Origin: Balneolales bacterium | Lineage (GTDB): Bacteria > Bacteroidota > Rhodothermia > Balneolales > Natronogracilivirgulaceae | Reading direction: 5' to 3' | NCBI GenBank assembly: GCA_007120385.1 | Contig: SKNT01000123.1 | Location: 1 to 46,283 of the forward strand | Length of the DNA stretch: 46,283 bases | Shown here: positions 1-8,858 of the stretch, one piece after another | How positions within the stretch are numbered: the first letter of the stretch is position 1 | Layout: every line of letters starts with the position of its first letter | Program-made: the position numbers and the translations under genes | The notes under the pieces: model-generated | The model's database searches: none | The model's input: the letters and a program-made list of their open reading frames with translations, nothing else | What the model was told of the DNA's origin: nothing

Positions 1-468
1 ATCGTGCTGGCAGGTGAAGCAAACGGTATCATGCCGTGCGGACTCGGAGCGCGCGATACCCTGCGGCTGGAAGCCGGGCTCGCCCTTTACGGCAACGATC
101 TTGCAGAAGATACCACTCCGCTGGAGGCCGGGCTCGGATGGCTGGTAAAATGGGACAAAGGCAATTTCCTCGGGAAGGATGCCATGCTGGCTCAAAAGAT
201 CAATGGCGTTGCCCGGCGCCTGTGCGGATTTGTGATGAAGGAGGACAGGCGCATCCCCCGAAGCGGACAGGCCATTGCCGGCACCGATGGCACGGTGCTT
301 GGTCAGGTTACAAGCGGAGGACTGTCGTTCATGCTGGACAGGGGGATTGCCATGGGTTACATTCCCACAGAGCATGCCGAACCCGGCAAAACCGTGATGA
401 TACGCATCCGGGACAAGGAACATCCATCAGAAGTGGTCCGGCTGCCATTTTATAAGAGAAAGAAATGA
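1..468 (+). CDS. gcvT: Aminomethyltransferase (glycine cleavage T protein), 3' end only
   Basis: This is the last 155 codons of a gene that begins before the window; the frame is open from base 1. The T protein takes the aminomethyl group from lipoylated H protein, hands methylene to tetrahydrofolate and releases ammonia. Visible here are the segment GLGARDTLRLEAGLALYGND, which is characteristic of the family, the following PLEAGLGWLVKW region, and the C-terminal barrel with TSGGLS and GYIPTEHAEPG. The stop codon overlaps the start of the comB gene by four bases (ATGA), so the two are probably translationally coupled. Family assignment is firm; an assignment to a GcvT-like folate-binding protein such as YgfZ is less likely because the RDTLRLEAG motif is intact. 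Confidence 0.93.
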   Translation: MVLAGEANGIMPCGLGARDTLRLEAGLALYGNDLAEDTTPLEAGLGWLVKWDKGNFLGKDAMLAQKINGVARRLCGFVMKEDRRIPRSGQAIAGTDGTVLGQVTSGGLSFMLDRGIAMGYIPTEHAEPGKTVMIRIRDKEHPSEVVRLPFYKRKK

Positions 469-1196
469 TAGATTCGATTGATGTATTCTCGTCATCCATC
501 TCCTTCAGTGAGCAGGATGTGCGGGACAAGACCGTAGTTGTAATTGATGTGCTCCGTTCCTGTTCCACCATACAGACGGCGCTTGAGAATGGAGCGGCAG
601 GCATCATACCACTCGGCAGCAATGACGATGCCGGGCGGTACACCCGCTACCTGGATTCCGCCAGTATTCTATTGTGCGGTGAAAAGGAGGGTAAAAAAGT
701 GGAGGGATATCAGCTTGGAAACTCACCCCTGGAATTCAGCAAAGAAACGGTCAGCGACAAAACGATCCTTTTAAAGACAACCAATGGAACCCGGGCCATC
801 ACCCGGAGCAGCGGTGCCGCCCGGATTCTTATTGGAAGCTTTCTGAACCTTTCAGCAATTGCCGATATCCTGAAGCAGGATGGCGAGAAGGAAGTTCTGC
901 TGATCTGTTCCGGTTGGAACAGCCGGCTTTCCATTGAGGACATGCTGTGTGCCGGTGCCATAACGCACAAGATTTTTGACCACAAACTCCCCTTTGATTC
1001 CACCGATGGTGTAAAGGTGGCTTTTGGCCTCTACGAAAAATTCGGCAGCGACATACCTGCGCTCATCAGGGATTGCAACCATGCCAAGAGGCTTCGCGAC
1101 CTGGGCTATGAAGAGGATGTTTCCTATTGCAGCCAGGTGGACCTGTACTCATCCATACCGAGCATGCATGAAGGCGTAATATCCATCAGAAAATGA
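465..1196 (+). CDS. comB: 2-phosphosulfolactate phosphatase family protein
   Basis: A 243-residue ComB-family protein. Characterised members are Mg-dependent phosphatases that turn 2-phospho-3-sulfolactate into sulfolactate, a step of coenzyme M synthesis in methanogens. Family motifs are present: DVLRSCST (about 28-35), CGEKEG (71-76), GNSP (85-88) and KTTNGT (104-109), followed by a CSGW segment and the MLCAGAI helix. The length matches the family. The start overlaps the gcvT stop by four bases and the stop overlaps the ftsK start by four bases. Since coenzyme M synthesis is not expected in this kind of bacterium, the real substrate is uncertain: another sulfonate route or a different phosphoester is possible. 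The family call is strong, the substrate call weak. Confidence 0.85.
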   Translation: MIDSIDVFSSSISFSEQDVRDKTVVVIDVLRSCSTIQTALENGAAGIIPLGSNDDAGRYTRYLDSASILLCGEKEGKKVEGYQLGNSPLEFSKETVSDKTILLKTTNGTRAITRSSGAARILIGSFLNLSAIADILKQDGEKEVLLICSGWNSRLSIEDMLCAGAITHKIFDHKLPFDSTDGVKVAFGLYEKFGSDIPALIRDCNHAKRLRDLGYEEDVSYCSQVDLYSSIPSMHEGVISIRK

Positions 1197-3766
1197 AAAA
1201 GAAAGCAAGCAAAAATACTGCAGAAACTTTTTTCTCCTTTGAACGCAAAATGGAGATGCTGGGGATTATCCTGATGGCCATTGCTGTAACCTTTGCCATC
1301 AGTATCATCACCTACCGGAGCGAGGATTTTGCCATCATTCAAAGCGTGGATTTCCGAACGCTGCTGGATTTCGGTCAGGGGCCGGCGCTTCGAATCCAGA
1401 ACGGTCTGGGGCCGCTTGGCGCCTACCTCTCGCATTTCTTCGTGCAGATTTTATTCGGCTACTTTTCCATGATACTGGTGGTTGTGGTGCTGCTATACGG
1501 ATGGAACATACTGCGGCACAAAGACCTCAAGGCCATCCACCTCAAATCCCTCTATGCTGTTTTTGCCATGATGCTGGCCGCATCCATCATGGGCTGGCTG
1601 CATAACGAGTTTGATCTGGTTTCTGTGGACTGGGCCGGTTCCTCCGGACTTGCCATCGCCTATATCCTGCGGGCATTGACAGGGCAGTACGGCCCGGTAA
1701 TCATACTTGGAAGCCTGAGTATCATCGCAATTATCCTGTTGACAAACAGAGATTTACAGTCTGCCATTGAAAATGTGAAAGAGATGAGGGCGGGTTTTGT
1801 TTCACTGTTCCGAAGCCGTGTCAATGGCAGCGGGGAGGTCGAAGAAAAGCAATCCGGACGAAACGGATCGCGCTGGCGGGTGAGACCGGATGATGAGGAC
1901 CCGAAGGCCGCCGGCAGGGAGGGGCGTGGTGATCGTGATTCTGATACCGGCGAAGCGCCTGTTTCCGAGGAGGAAAAGCGGAAACGATGGGAACGGCTGG
2001 TGCTGACTTCCCGGGAAAAAGAAGAAGAGCGCAAGCGCAAGGAACTGGCCGAATCCACGGAAGGAAGACCGCCAAGGGCGATTCTTGATAAAGAGAAACA
2101 GGGTGACGAGTCCGTAATTGGCGGATCCCGGCAGCCTGCGGGTGCCGGTGATGCGGAAGGGGAGTATCCGGAAGCTGGCGGCGACAAGGACATGGACATT
2201 ACCGTATACAGGGGGACGCCAGAAGAGGAAGCCGGCAGGAGGAAGCTTGAAAGTGAGCGGGCAAAACAGGTGGAAAAACCCCTGATCAAGTACAAGTTTC
2301 CGACTCTGGATCTTCTGGATAAGGCTCCAAACGAAGGAAACGAGGTCAATTACGAGGAGATCAACCGAAACAAGATGATCATCCTCGACAAGCTGAACCG
2401 CCACGGAATTGAAATTACCGGCATCGAGGCGATTGTTGGTCCGACCGTCACCCTTTATGAACTGCAGCCCGCCCCTGATGTCAAGATCAGCCGGATTGAA
2501 AGCTATGCCAACGACTTGAAAATGGCCATGGCAACCAGGGGACTGCGGATCATCGCGCCCATCCCGGGCAAGTCGGCCGTCGGAATTGAGGTGCCAAACA
2601 AGAATCCGGAGATCGTCTATATCCGTTCGCTTATCAATACCAGGAAGTTTGCCGAAACGCGGATGGCCCTGCCGGTGGCGTTCGGGCGCACCATCGAGAA
2701 TGAGGTGTTCATGGTGGACCTGGCCAAGCTGCCGCACCTGCTTATGGCCGGGGCGACCGGTTCTGGGAAGACGGTGGGCATCAATACCATTATCACCTGT
2801 CTGCTTTACAAATGCCACCCGGACGATCTCAAGTTCGTGATGATCGACCCGAAGAAGATCGAGCTTTCGCTATTCCGGAATATCCAGAATCATTATCTGG
2901 CAACCCTTCCCAACGCCTCGGAACCGATCATAACGGACACTTCGGAGGTGCTTCAGACACTCAACAGCGTTTGCAGGGAGATGGATCAGCGCTACGAGCA
3001 GCTGAAGATGGCACAGGTTCGCGATATCGCTGCCTACAATGCAAAATTCAAAAGCGATGTGCTGGATACGGAGCTGGGCCACCGTTACATGCCATACATT
3101 GTGGTGGTCATCGACGAGCTTGCCGATCTCATGATGACAGCAGGCAAACAGATAGAGGAGCCAATCGCCCGGATCGCGCAGCTGGCCCGTGCGGTGGGGA
3201 TTCATCTGGTGGTGGCAACCCAGCGTCCGTCTGTCAATGTGATAACCGGTACCATCAAGGCCAACTTCCCTGCCCGGGTGGCCTATCAGGTGGCGTCAAA
3301 AATCGACTCGCGAACCATCCTGGATACCATGGGGGCCGATCAGCTCGTTGGTAGAGGTGACATGCTTTACAATGGCGGTGGAATCAACATGATCCGCCTT
3401 CAGAATGCGTTTGTCTCCACTGCTGAGGTGGAACGCATCAATGCGTTTATTGGACAGCAAACGGGTTACCCCCATCCCTACTATCTGCCGGAAATGGAAG
3501 ATGAGAACGGCCATGGGGGTGTATTGGACAAAAGCGATCGGGACGAACTTTTTGAAGAGGCGGCAAAAGTGGTCGTGCTTCACAAGCAGGGATCTGTATC
3601 ACTGCTGCAGCGCAAGCTGAAACTGGGGTACAACCGGGCCGGTCGCCTGATTGATCAACTCTACACTGCGGGAATTGTCGGACCTTACCAGGGAAGCACA
3701 GCCCGCGAAGTACTGGTGGAAGATGAAGACGAACTGCGAGAACTGCTGCGGGAACTGGATGAATAA
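1193..3766 (+). CDS. ftsK: DNA translocase FtsK
   Basis: An 857-residue FtsK/SpoIIIE ATPase, which pumps chromosomal DNA through the closing septum and activates XerCD recombination at dif. The first 190 residues hold several transmembrane helices. Next comes a charged linker of roughly 200 residues, rich in E, R, K and G and shorter than in E. coli FtsK. The motor has a Walker A motif GATGSGKT at about 520-527 and a Walker B motif VVVIDELAD with D641/E642. The C-terminal winged-helix gamma domain (from DELFEEAAKVV to the end) is present, so the protein should be able to read KOPS-type sequences. The start overlaps the comB stop and the stop overlaps the next start, suggesting a tightly coupled operon. 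Confidence 0.97.
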   Translation: MKKKASKNTAETFFSFERKMEMLGIILMAIAVTFAISIITYRSEDFAIIQSVDFRTLLDFGQGPALRIQNGLGPLGAYLSHFFVQILFGYFSMILVVVVLLYGWNILRHKDLKAIHLKSLYAVFAMMLAASIMGWLHNEFDLVSVDWAGSSGLAIAYILRALTGQYGPVIILGSLSIIAIILLTNRDLQSAIENVKEMRAGFVSLFRSRVNGSGEVEEKQSGRNGSRWRVRPDDEDPKAAGREGRGDRDSDTGEAPVSEEEKRKRWERLVLTSREKEEERKRKELAESTEGRPPRAILDKEKQGDESVIGGSRQPAGAGDAEGEYPEAGGDKDMDITVYRGTPEEEAGRRKLESERAKQVEKPLIKYKFPTLDLLDKAPNEGNEVNYEEINRNKMIILDKLNRHGIEITGIEAIVGPTVTLYELQPAPDVKISRIESYANDLKMAMATRGLRIIAPIPGKSAVGIEVPNKNPEIVYIRSLINTRKFAETRMALPVAFGRTIENEVFMVDLAKLPHLLMAGATGSGKTVGINTIITCLLYKCHPDDLKFVMIDPKKIELSLFRNIQNHYLATLPNASEPIITDTSEVLQTLNSVCREMDQRYEQLKMAQVRDIAAYNAKFKSDVLDTELGHRYMPYIVVVIDELADLMMTAGKQIEEPIARIAQLARAVGIHLVVATQRPSVNVITGTIKANFPARVAYQVASKIDSRTILDTMGADQLVGRGDMLYNGGGINMIRLQNAFVSTAEVERINAFIGQQTGYPHPYYLPEMEDENGHGGVLDKSDRDELFEEAAKVVVLHKQGSVSLLQRKLKLGYNRAGRLIDQLYTAGIVGPYQGSTAREVLVEDEDELRELLRELDE

Positions 3767-4397
3767 AAGACATGCAGTGGCATGGCTTCTGGCCATGATG
3801 CTTTTTGTGCCGCCCGCGCTGGTGACGGCAGAGACTGGATCCGGCGTGCCGGAAAATGAACTGGATCGTGTCCGGCAGTTTTTCAGCGAGGGGAAAGTGC
3901 TTCATGCGCAAATGACGCACGAACTGATCGACTCCTACACGGGTGAAACACAGGTGATCAGCGGTGTGTTGTGGATCTCCAGGGAGAAATATAAAATTCA
4001 GGCCGACTATCAGGTGGTACTGGTGAACGGTGATGTCTCAATGGTCTACAATGAACGCCAGAACAAGCTCATCATAAGCGAATATGAGCCGGAGGAAGAT
4101 GATTTTGCCCCGTCGCGTTTTTTCTCCGATTCAGACGAGCTGTTTCGGGTGGCCGGCATGACGCGGGAAGGCGACCGGACCGAGTTCACGCTGCTGCCTG
4201 AGGATCCCTTTGAAATATTTACGGAAGTTAAGATCCGGCTGAATGCCGACCTGACCCCGGACATGATCCGGGCCACGGACCAGATGGACAATCTCCTGAA
4301 CACCACGTTCTACGAAGCACGATACCTGGAATATTCAGACGATTTCTTCACGATGGAATATCCCGAGAGTGCCGAGATCATTGACCTTCGGAAATAG
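3759..4397 (+). CDS. LolA-like outer-membrane lipoprotein carrier protein
   Basis: A 212-residue protein with an N-terminal signal peptide: basic MNKRH, a hydrophobic stretch, and probable cleavage after a VTA site. After it comes a beta-rich domain resembling LolA, the periplasmic chaperone that carries lipoproteins from the LolCDE complex to the outer membrane. Supporting patterns are the AQMTHELID start strand, GVLWISREKYKIQ, an NGDVSMVYNERQNK strand pair, and a late segment on the loading state of the barrel. The frame is open further upstream, but the ATG at 3759, overlapping the ftsK stop, is the start that leaves the signal peptide at the N terminus. A gene between FtsK and LolA is a familiar bacterial arrangement. 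A lolC/E-type permease is found at 20094-21326. Probable rather than certain. Confidence 0.75.
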   Translation: MNKRHAVAWLLAMMLFVPPALVTAETGSGVPENELDRVRQFFSEGKVLHAQMTHELIDSYTGETQVISGVLWISREKYKIQADYQVVLVNGDVSMVYNERQNKLIISEYEPEEDDFAPSRFFSDSDELFRVAGMTREGDRTEFTLLPEDPFEIFTEVKIRLNADLTPDMIRATDQMDNLLNTTFYEARYLEYSDDFFTMEYPESAEIIDLRK

Positions 4398-4402
4398 ACG
4401 GC

Positions 4403-5452
4403 ATGCTGAACAAATACCTCCGATTTATTGCCAGTGTGATTGTAGCGGCGGTATTCCTTTGGCTTGCCCTGAGAGATGTATCCTTTCACGACCTGCGCCT
4501 GACGATGGGCAAGCTGACCTATTTCTGGCTGCTGCCCTACCTTCTGATATCACTCTTCAGCCACTATCTGCGGGCCGAAAGGTGGAAACAACTCATTGAG
4601 CAGGAGGGAATACGAACCAGCCGTATGAACCTTTTCAGCGGTGTCATGCTCGGGTACATGGTAAATTATGCCGTGCCGCGGCTGGGGGAGGTTTCCCGCT
4701 CCATATTCGTGGGCAACAGGGAGCAGATCAGCCGAACCAAACTCATGGGCACGGTTGTACTGGAAAGAGCCCTGGACCTGCTGGTCGTACTGGTGCTAGT
4801 GGTGTTTGTCTTGGTCTATCTGCTGACAGATTACCGGGTCATCGTGCCGCTGCTGGGAACCGAAACGGTTCAATGGCTGCAGTCGCTGTTAAGCATCGAC
4901 GGGGCGATGATCCTGGCGATAATGGCCATCGCCGTAATCGCCGCCGTGTACCTGCTTTACCGCCTGGCCCTCCTGCTCGACAAATGGATTCCCTCCCTGC
5001 ACCGGTTTTTCCAGACGCTTGGCGATATTTCAAAAAAGTTCATACAGGGACTCCTGAGCATACGGCAAGTGAAAAACTGGCCGCTTTTCATCCTGCTCAC
5101 GGCAGCCATCTGGTTCTGCTATGTCCTGATGACCTACATCCCGTTTACCGCTTTCAACCTGCATACGGAGTATGGCCTGGGCATGCGCGAAGCGCTGGTC
5201 GTAACGGTTGTCTCGGCCCTGGGCATGTCCCTGCCATCTCCGGGCGGAATCGGAACCTACCACTGGTTTGTAAGCCGGACCCTTCTCCTGCTGTTTGCCG
5301 TGCCGGAAGCCCTTGGTGTGGCTTATGCAATTGTTACACATTTGGTAATGATGATGATTATTTTAGTGGCAACACCCTTGCTTCTGGCAGTCAACAAAGC
5401 CGGATGGCATCAAAAGCTTAATACAGGAGCTAATGCCGGACAGAAAGAGTAG
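4403..5452 (+). CDS. Flippase-like / lysylphosphatidylglycerol synthase membrane-domain protein (UPF0104 type)
   Basis: A 349-residue integral membrane protein with about eight hydrophobic segments. It resembles the membrane domain of MprF and the YbhN/AglD family. Typical features are RAERWKQL soon after the second hydrophobic segment, GYMVNYAVPRLGEVSRS (about 80-96), VLERALDLLV, and a late PSPGGIGTYHW motif near residue 280. No soluble aminoacyl-transferase domain follows, so it cannot by itself make lysyl-phosphatidylglycerol. Related proteins are thought to move lipids or polyprenyl-linked sugars across the inner membrane, but the substrate of this one cannot be read from sequence. It starts 5 bases after the LolA-like gene and is likely in the same transcript. 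Confidence 0.82.
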   Translation: MLNKYLRFIASVIVAAVFLWLALRDVSFHDLRLTMGKLTYFWLLPYLLISLFSHYLRAERWKQLIEQEGIRTSRMNLFSGVMLGYMVNYAVPRLGEVSRSIFVGNREQISRTKLMGTVVLERALDLLVVLVLVVFVLVYLLTDYRVIVPLLGTETVQWLQSLLSIDGAMILAIMAIAVIAAVYLLYRLALLLDKWIPSLHRFFQTLGDISKKFIQGLLSIRQVKNWPLFILLTAAIWFCYVLMTYIPFTAFNLHTEYGLGMREALVVTVVSALGMSLPSPGGIGTYHWFVSRTLLLLFAVPEALGVAYAIVTHLVMMMIILVATPLLLAVNKAGWHQKLNTGANAGQKE

Positions 5453-5532
5453 TAAAAAAAAATCTCACTAACAGACGGTCCCATGAATTCCTTCGTTTAT
5501 ATTCTGTTTCCCGAAACCATTCCAGCAACCGA

Positions 5533-7239
5533 ATGAACTCCACCAGGCTAATCCCCATCTTCATATCAGCGCTGCTGATCCTTGCCGCGTGGCCGGCGAC
5601 GGCACAACAACAGGATGGCGCATCCTCCCTACTCCCGGATATTGATCCGCAGGACATCGAAATACGGGGCGACTTTGATGTGCGCTTTCCCGGCCTTCAA
5701 AGACAGCCGGTGCTGGGGTTCAGTCCGCGTCCACCCGTATTCCGCGTGGATCCTGACCGTATGCCATTCATGGAAACGGATGAGGAAGTAGTGGCAACCA
5801 TACCGCTGAGCGACCTGGAGCCGGCCCTGAGACCCGAGAAGAATTTCATCCGTTTTGCCGATCGCAGCAGGGTTTATTCTTATGCCGGATACGGAACGTT
5901 CCAAAGCCCTGAATTCGGCATTTTTGCAGAAACACCCATCCGGGACCGTGAAAGCATCGCCTTCCATTTCGGCCATCAGTCGTCCGACGGCGACAGGGAC
6001 TTCTCCTCATTCCGGGATATGGGAGGAGACCTGCAGTGGACACGTGTGACGGGAAAAAGCCGTTGGGGAGCCGGTATCACTGCCGCTTCCTCCTTCAATC
6101 ACTCTCCGCTTCCGGGAACCGCGTCGCCTCTGGTGGATCCGGAGCGAATCTCCTACAATTCGTTTGGTGTAAAAGCGCGCTGGCAGCAACTGGAGAACGC
6201 TTACCGCGGATGGCAGGCATCCGCATCCGCAAATCGCTTTGCCGATCGTACGGGGAGCTATCCCGATCATGAAGATGCCACCAGCGAAACCCGCTACCAG
6301 GTCCATTTGAACCGCTTCTGGGAGGGGTCCATGATGGAACAGGTATTCGGACTTCAGTTCAACGGGACAGGCGCGGTGTATGACACCGGTCTTGAAGGCA
6401 CGCAATACTGGCTCAATAACAACCTGGGAGCCCGGTACCGCCACACTTTCAGCAGTTTCCACCAGGTAGAGGCGTGGCTGCGCTTTTACCAGCTTTATGA
6501 TCCGGTTAACGAATTGGACTTGTACCTGTACCCCGATATCCATTACAGATTCAAGGGTGCGGGGCGTTTTTCGGTAGCGATGCGGCTGCGTGGATTTGTC
6601 AACGACCCGTCACTGGAAACCATTCACCTTGCCAATCGCTTCACACTGAACAACGATATGGAACTGGAGCATGAGCGAGGACTCCACATCAACCTTCATT
6701 CGGGTGCGGAACTCTGGAATGGCATCGAACTCTACACAGGATTGGATTACTGGCAGTACTACAACCGGGGTTATCATGCTCCCTGGGATGATCCCGCCAT
6801 GCCCTACTACAGACTTGAATATACCGGCGAAGCCACGCATGTGGAATGGTATGCCGGGTTGTCCCGGGTCTTCCGGACCTGGCGGACAACCACATCCGCT
6901 CGGATTGGACTTAATTACACCAGCACCGACGAGGATGACATACCATCGGGAGAAATTCCGTATTTTCCCGGATGGAAGGGGTCCGTGCTGGCATCTACTC
7001 ATCCGGTGTCGTGGCTTGGCCTTTCCGGGTGGATGGATCTCTCAGGCAAGCGCAAGACGGCAGTGGGTGAAACCGTGGACGGATTTGTCCAGCTTGGAGC
7101 AAGGACAGATATCCGGGTTCATTCGCGATTCGGTCTGTACTTCAAAGCGTTAAACATACTGGATCAGGAATATGAAGTCTGGCAGCATTACCAGGAGCGG
7201 CCATTTCAGTTTTACGGAGGATTAACTTTTCACTGGTGA
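5533..7239 (+). CDS. Outer-membrane beta-barrel protein, TonB-receptor-like, no plug seen
   Basis: A 568-residue secreted protein. The signal peptide (MNSTRL, a hydrophobic run, then cleavage near the AWPATAQ segment) is clear. The mature part has dense alternating aromatic and polar strands, frequent W and Y, and ends in GGLTFHW with a terminal aromatic residue, as expected for a BAM-inserted barrel. The C-terminal piece GLYFKALNILDQEYEVW resembles the last strands of TonB-dependent receptors. No carboxypeptidase-like or plug domain and no recognisable TonB box is visible in the first 120 residues. The ligand is unknown. The stop overlaps the start of the small HU-like gene, which leads to exbB/exbD/tonB, so a link to that energy-transfer system is plausible but inferred. 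Confidence 0.75.
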   Translation: MNSTRLIPIFISALLILAAWPATAQQQDGASSLLPDIDPQDIEIRGDFDVRFPGLQRQPVLGFSPRPPVFRVDPDRMPFMETDEEVVATIPLSDLEPALRPEKNFIRFADRSRVYSYAGYGTFQSPEFGIFAETPIRDRESIAFHFGHQSSDGDRDFSSFRDMGGDLQWTRVTGKSRWGAGITAASSFNHSPLPGTASPLVDPERISYNSFGVKARWQQLENAYRGWQASASANRFADRTGSYPDHEDATSETRYQVHLNRFWEGSMMEQVFGLQFNGTGAVYDTGLEGTQYWLNNNLGARYRHTFSSFHQVEAWLRFYQLYDPVNELDLYLYPDIHYRFKGAGRFSVAMRLRGFVNDPSLETIHLANRFTLNNDMELEHERGLHINLHSGAELWNGIELYTGLDYWQYYNRGYHAPWDDPAMPYYRLEYTGEATHVEWYAGLSRVFRTWRTTTSARIGLNYTSTDEDDIPSGEIPYFPGWKGSVLASTHPVSWLGLSGWMDLSGKRKTAVGETVDGFVQLGARTDIRVHSRFGLYFKALNILDQEYEVWQHYQERPFQFYGGLTFHW

Positions 7240-7439
7240 AACTTATGACGGAAAAGAACACGGAGCAGGAAATTGCAACTATTCTGGCTGCACATCTGAA
7301 GAAACAAGCCCAGGTTCAGATAGGCGGACTGGGCACTTTTTCAGTTGCACACCAAAAGCAGGAGCAGCATCAGGAAAAAGACGGTCGCATTGTAATGAAG
7401 CCGCCGGCCGATATTATTGTCTTTACACCGGAAAAATGA
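7236..7439 (+). CDS. Small HU-like domain protein
   Basis: A 67-residue protein read from a GTG that overlaps the preceding stop (GTGA); an ATG at 7245 in the same frame is the alternative start. It has a short helix (EQEIATILAAHLKK), then VQIGGLGTFSVAHQ and, after a charged turn, MKPPADIIVFTP. This GLGTF plus FxP pattern is that of the beta-arm half of HU/IHF proteins and of the HU-like CCDC81-type domain of Bacteroidota. It is shorter than true HU (about 90 residues) and lacks the C-terminal helix. It sits 7 bases before a second, longer HU-like gene, which suggests that the two proteins pair. Function unknown. Confidence 0.65.
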   Translation: MKLMTEKNTEQEIATILAAHLKKQAQVQIGGLGTFSVAHQKQEQHQEKDGRIVMKPPADIIVFTPEK

Positions 7440-7446
7440 GGGGCCG

Positions 7447-8820
7447 ATGAAATTAAATCACGATGAATTCGTAGCATTGCTGGCCAGGGCGATGGAAAGC
7501 GACGAGGGCGAAGCGTCCAAGGCACTTGGCGCATGGGTTGAGTCTGTGGTCCGCGAAGCTGAGGAAAGCGGATCCTGTTTTGTTGAAGGGCTTGGAACGT
7601 TCCGGAAGAAAGAGGATGGATCCATGGATTATCAACCGGATGAAACCCTTGCCCTGGAGGTAAATCACAAGTATGCCGGACTGAGTCCCATTGAAGTCTC
7701 CCCGCCGAAACCGGGCCTGGTCGATTCCGCTGATGAAGAAACGGCCGATACGGAGGGAGAGCCTGCTGCCGAAGAAGCGGATGAAGGAGATGATCCGTTT
7801 GGCATTGCCGGGTACCGGGAGGAAGAATTGCCCGAAGAAGGGCCGGACGCCCGGTATGGGGAGAAAACGGATGCGGAACGGGAGGATGACCGGGAACCGG
7901 CGGATGAATTTGACCGGGAGGAAGAGCCTGAGGGTGAACAGGAGCTGGAACCGTGGGAGAAAGAGGAGCGTGAGTTTGAACCGGAAGATGAGGCCGGGGT
8001 TGACCCCGAGATCGAGCCGGAGATTGACCCTGAGATCGAACCGGAGATTGACCCTGAGATCGAGCCGGAGATTGACCCTGAGATCGAACCGGATGAGGAA
8101 TCGGAGCCGGCTTTTTCTGAAAGCTTGCAACCGGAAGATACCGAAAGTTCGTCCAGGCCGTTTCTTCTTCCAAGGCTGTCTCTGTCCCAGCGCCTCAAGA
8201 CGCGTGGAGGTGCATCAAAAAACCGCAGAAGCGGAAAGTCGGAAAAACTGATGTGGCTGATCCCGGTCGCGGCTCTGCTAATTGTTGCAATCCTGCTGTA
8301 TTTCCATTTTGATGGACAAAGGCTCAGCCGGGTTCATATTGATGACAGGCCGGTTGTTCAGAATGAGATTCCGGTGCCCGCTCCACGTGAAGACCGTGAA
8401 GAGGAACAGGTTGTTCAGGAATTTGTACCGTCACCCGAACCGGTGGAGGATGTGGCGCCGCCGCCCGATGTGGATGTGACGCCGGAGCCGGTGGAGGATG
8501 TGGCTGCGGATCCGGCAGATGAAGTGATCCGTAACATGGCCCTGCCATACGGACTGAGAGGTCCGGAGGATGAAGTGCTAATTGGCGCCTACACCATTGT
8601 GGTTCATTCGCTGAGAAATGAAAGAAAATCCGAGATTGAACAGCGGCGGCTGGAAAACCAGGGTTACAAGGCGACCCGCTGGGAAACTGTACTTCCAAAC
8701 GGAAATACCACATACCGGGTAGGTGTCGGGCAGTTCAAAACGGTATCAGATGCAGAGCGGGCGATCGAAGAATTGCCCGAACCGTTCCGGAGCAATAATT
8801 TCATCATCAGAATTCGTTAA
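7447..8820 (+). CDS. HU-like, transmembrane and SPOR-domain protein
   Basis: A 457-residue protein with an unusual order of parts. An HU-like domain (about 1-85) carries VEGLGTFRKK and a VNHKYAGLSPIEV tail. A very acidic, repetitive region runs to about 225, including four D-P-E-I-E-P-E-I octapeptides. One transmembrane helix lies at 268-288 (LIPVAALLIVAILLYF), followed by a proline/acid-rich periplasmic linker and a C-terminal SPOR domain (about 380-457). SPOR domains bind glycan strands stripped of peptides, mainly at the division septum. The orientation would place the HU-like and acidic parts in the cytoplasm. The ATG at 7447 follows a GAGGGG ribosome-binding site; an upstream in-frame extension adds nothing recognisable. 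The link between envelope and nucleoid is inference. Confidence 0.8.
   Translation: MKLNHDEFVALLARAMESDEGEASKALGAWVESVVREAEESGSCFVEGLGTFRKKEDGSMDYQPDETLALEVNHKYAGLSPIEVSPPKPGLVDSADEETADTEGEPAAEEADEGDDPFGIAGYREEELPEEGPDARYGEKTDAEREDDREPADEFDREEEPEGEQELEPWEKEEREFEPEDEAGVDPEIEPEIDPEIEPEIDPEIEPEIDPEIEPDEESEPAFSESLQPEDTESSSRPFLLPRLSLSQRLKTRGGASKNRRSGKSEKLMWLIPVAALLIVAILLYFHFDGQRLSRVHIDDRPVVQNEIPVPAPREDREEEQVVQEFVPSPEPVEDVAPPPDVDVTPEPVEDVAADPADEVIRNMALPYGLRGPEDEVLIGAYTIVVHSLRNERKSEIEQRRLENQGYKATRWETVLPNGNTTYRVGVGQFKTVSDAERAIEELPEPFRSNNFIIRIR
7999..8094 (+). repeat. Four tandem 24-bp coding repeats (acidic octapeptide)
   Basis: Four head-to-tail 24-base units encode residues about 185-216 of the SPOR protein as (V/I)DPEIEPE. 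The middle units differ only at a few third positions. The repeat keeps the reading frame, so gain or loss of units would change only the length of the acidic linker. Confidence 0.9.
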
Positions 8821-8858
8821 CAGTTTCATACGCAACCCTTAAAATCAAACGGCACTCA

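Noticed and set aside
7999-8094. Tandem 24-base repeats considered as a CRISPR-like array
   Set aside because: Units are contiguous without spacers and keep the reading frame of a protein with recognisable domains on both sides.
7665-8198. Long minus-strand open frame with S-G-S-I repeats
   Set aside because: It is the antisense of the acidic, repeat-coding part of the SPOR gene; the composition is forced by the E/P/D codons on the plus strand and there is no recognisable domain.
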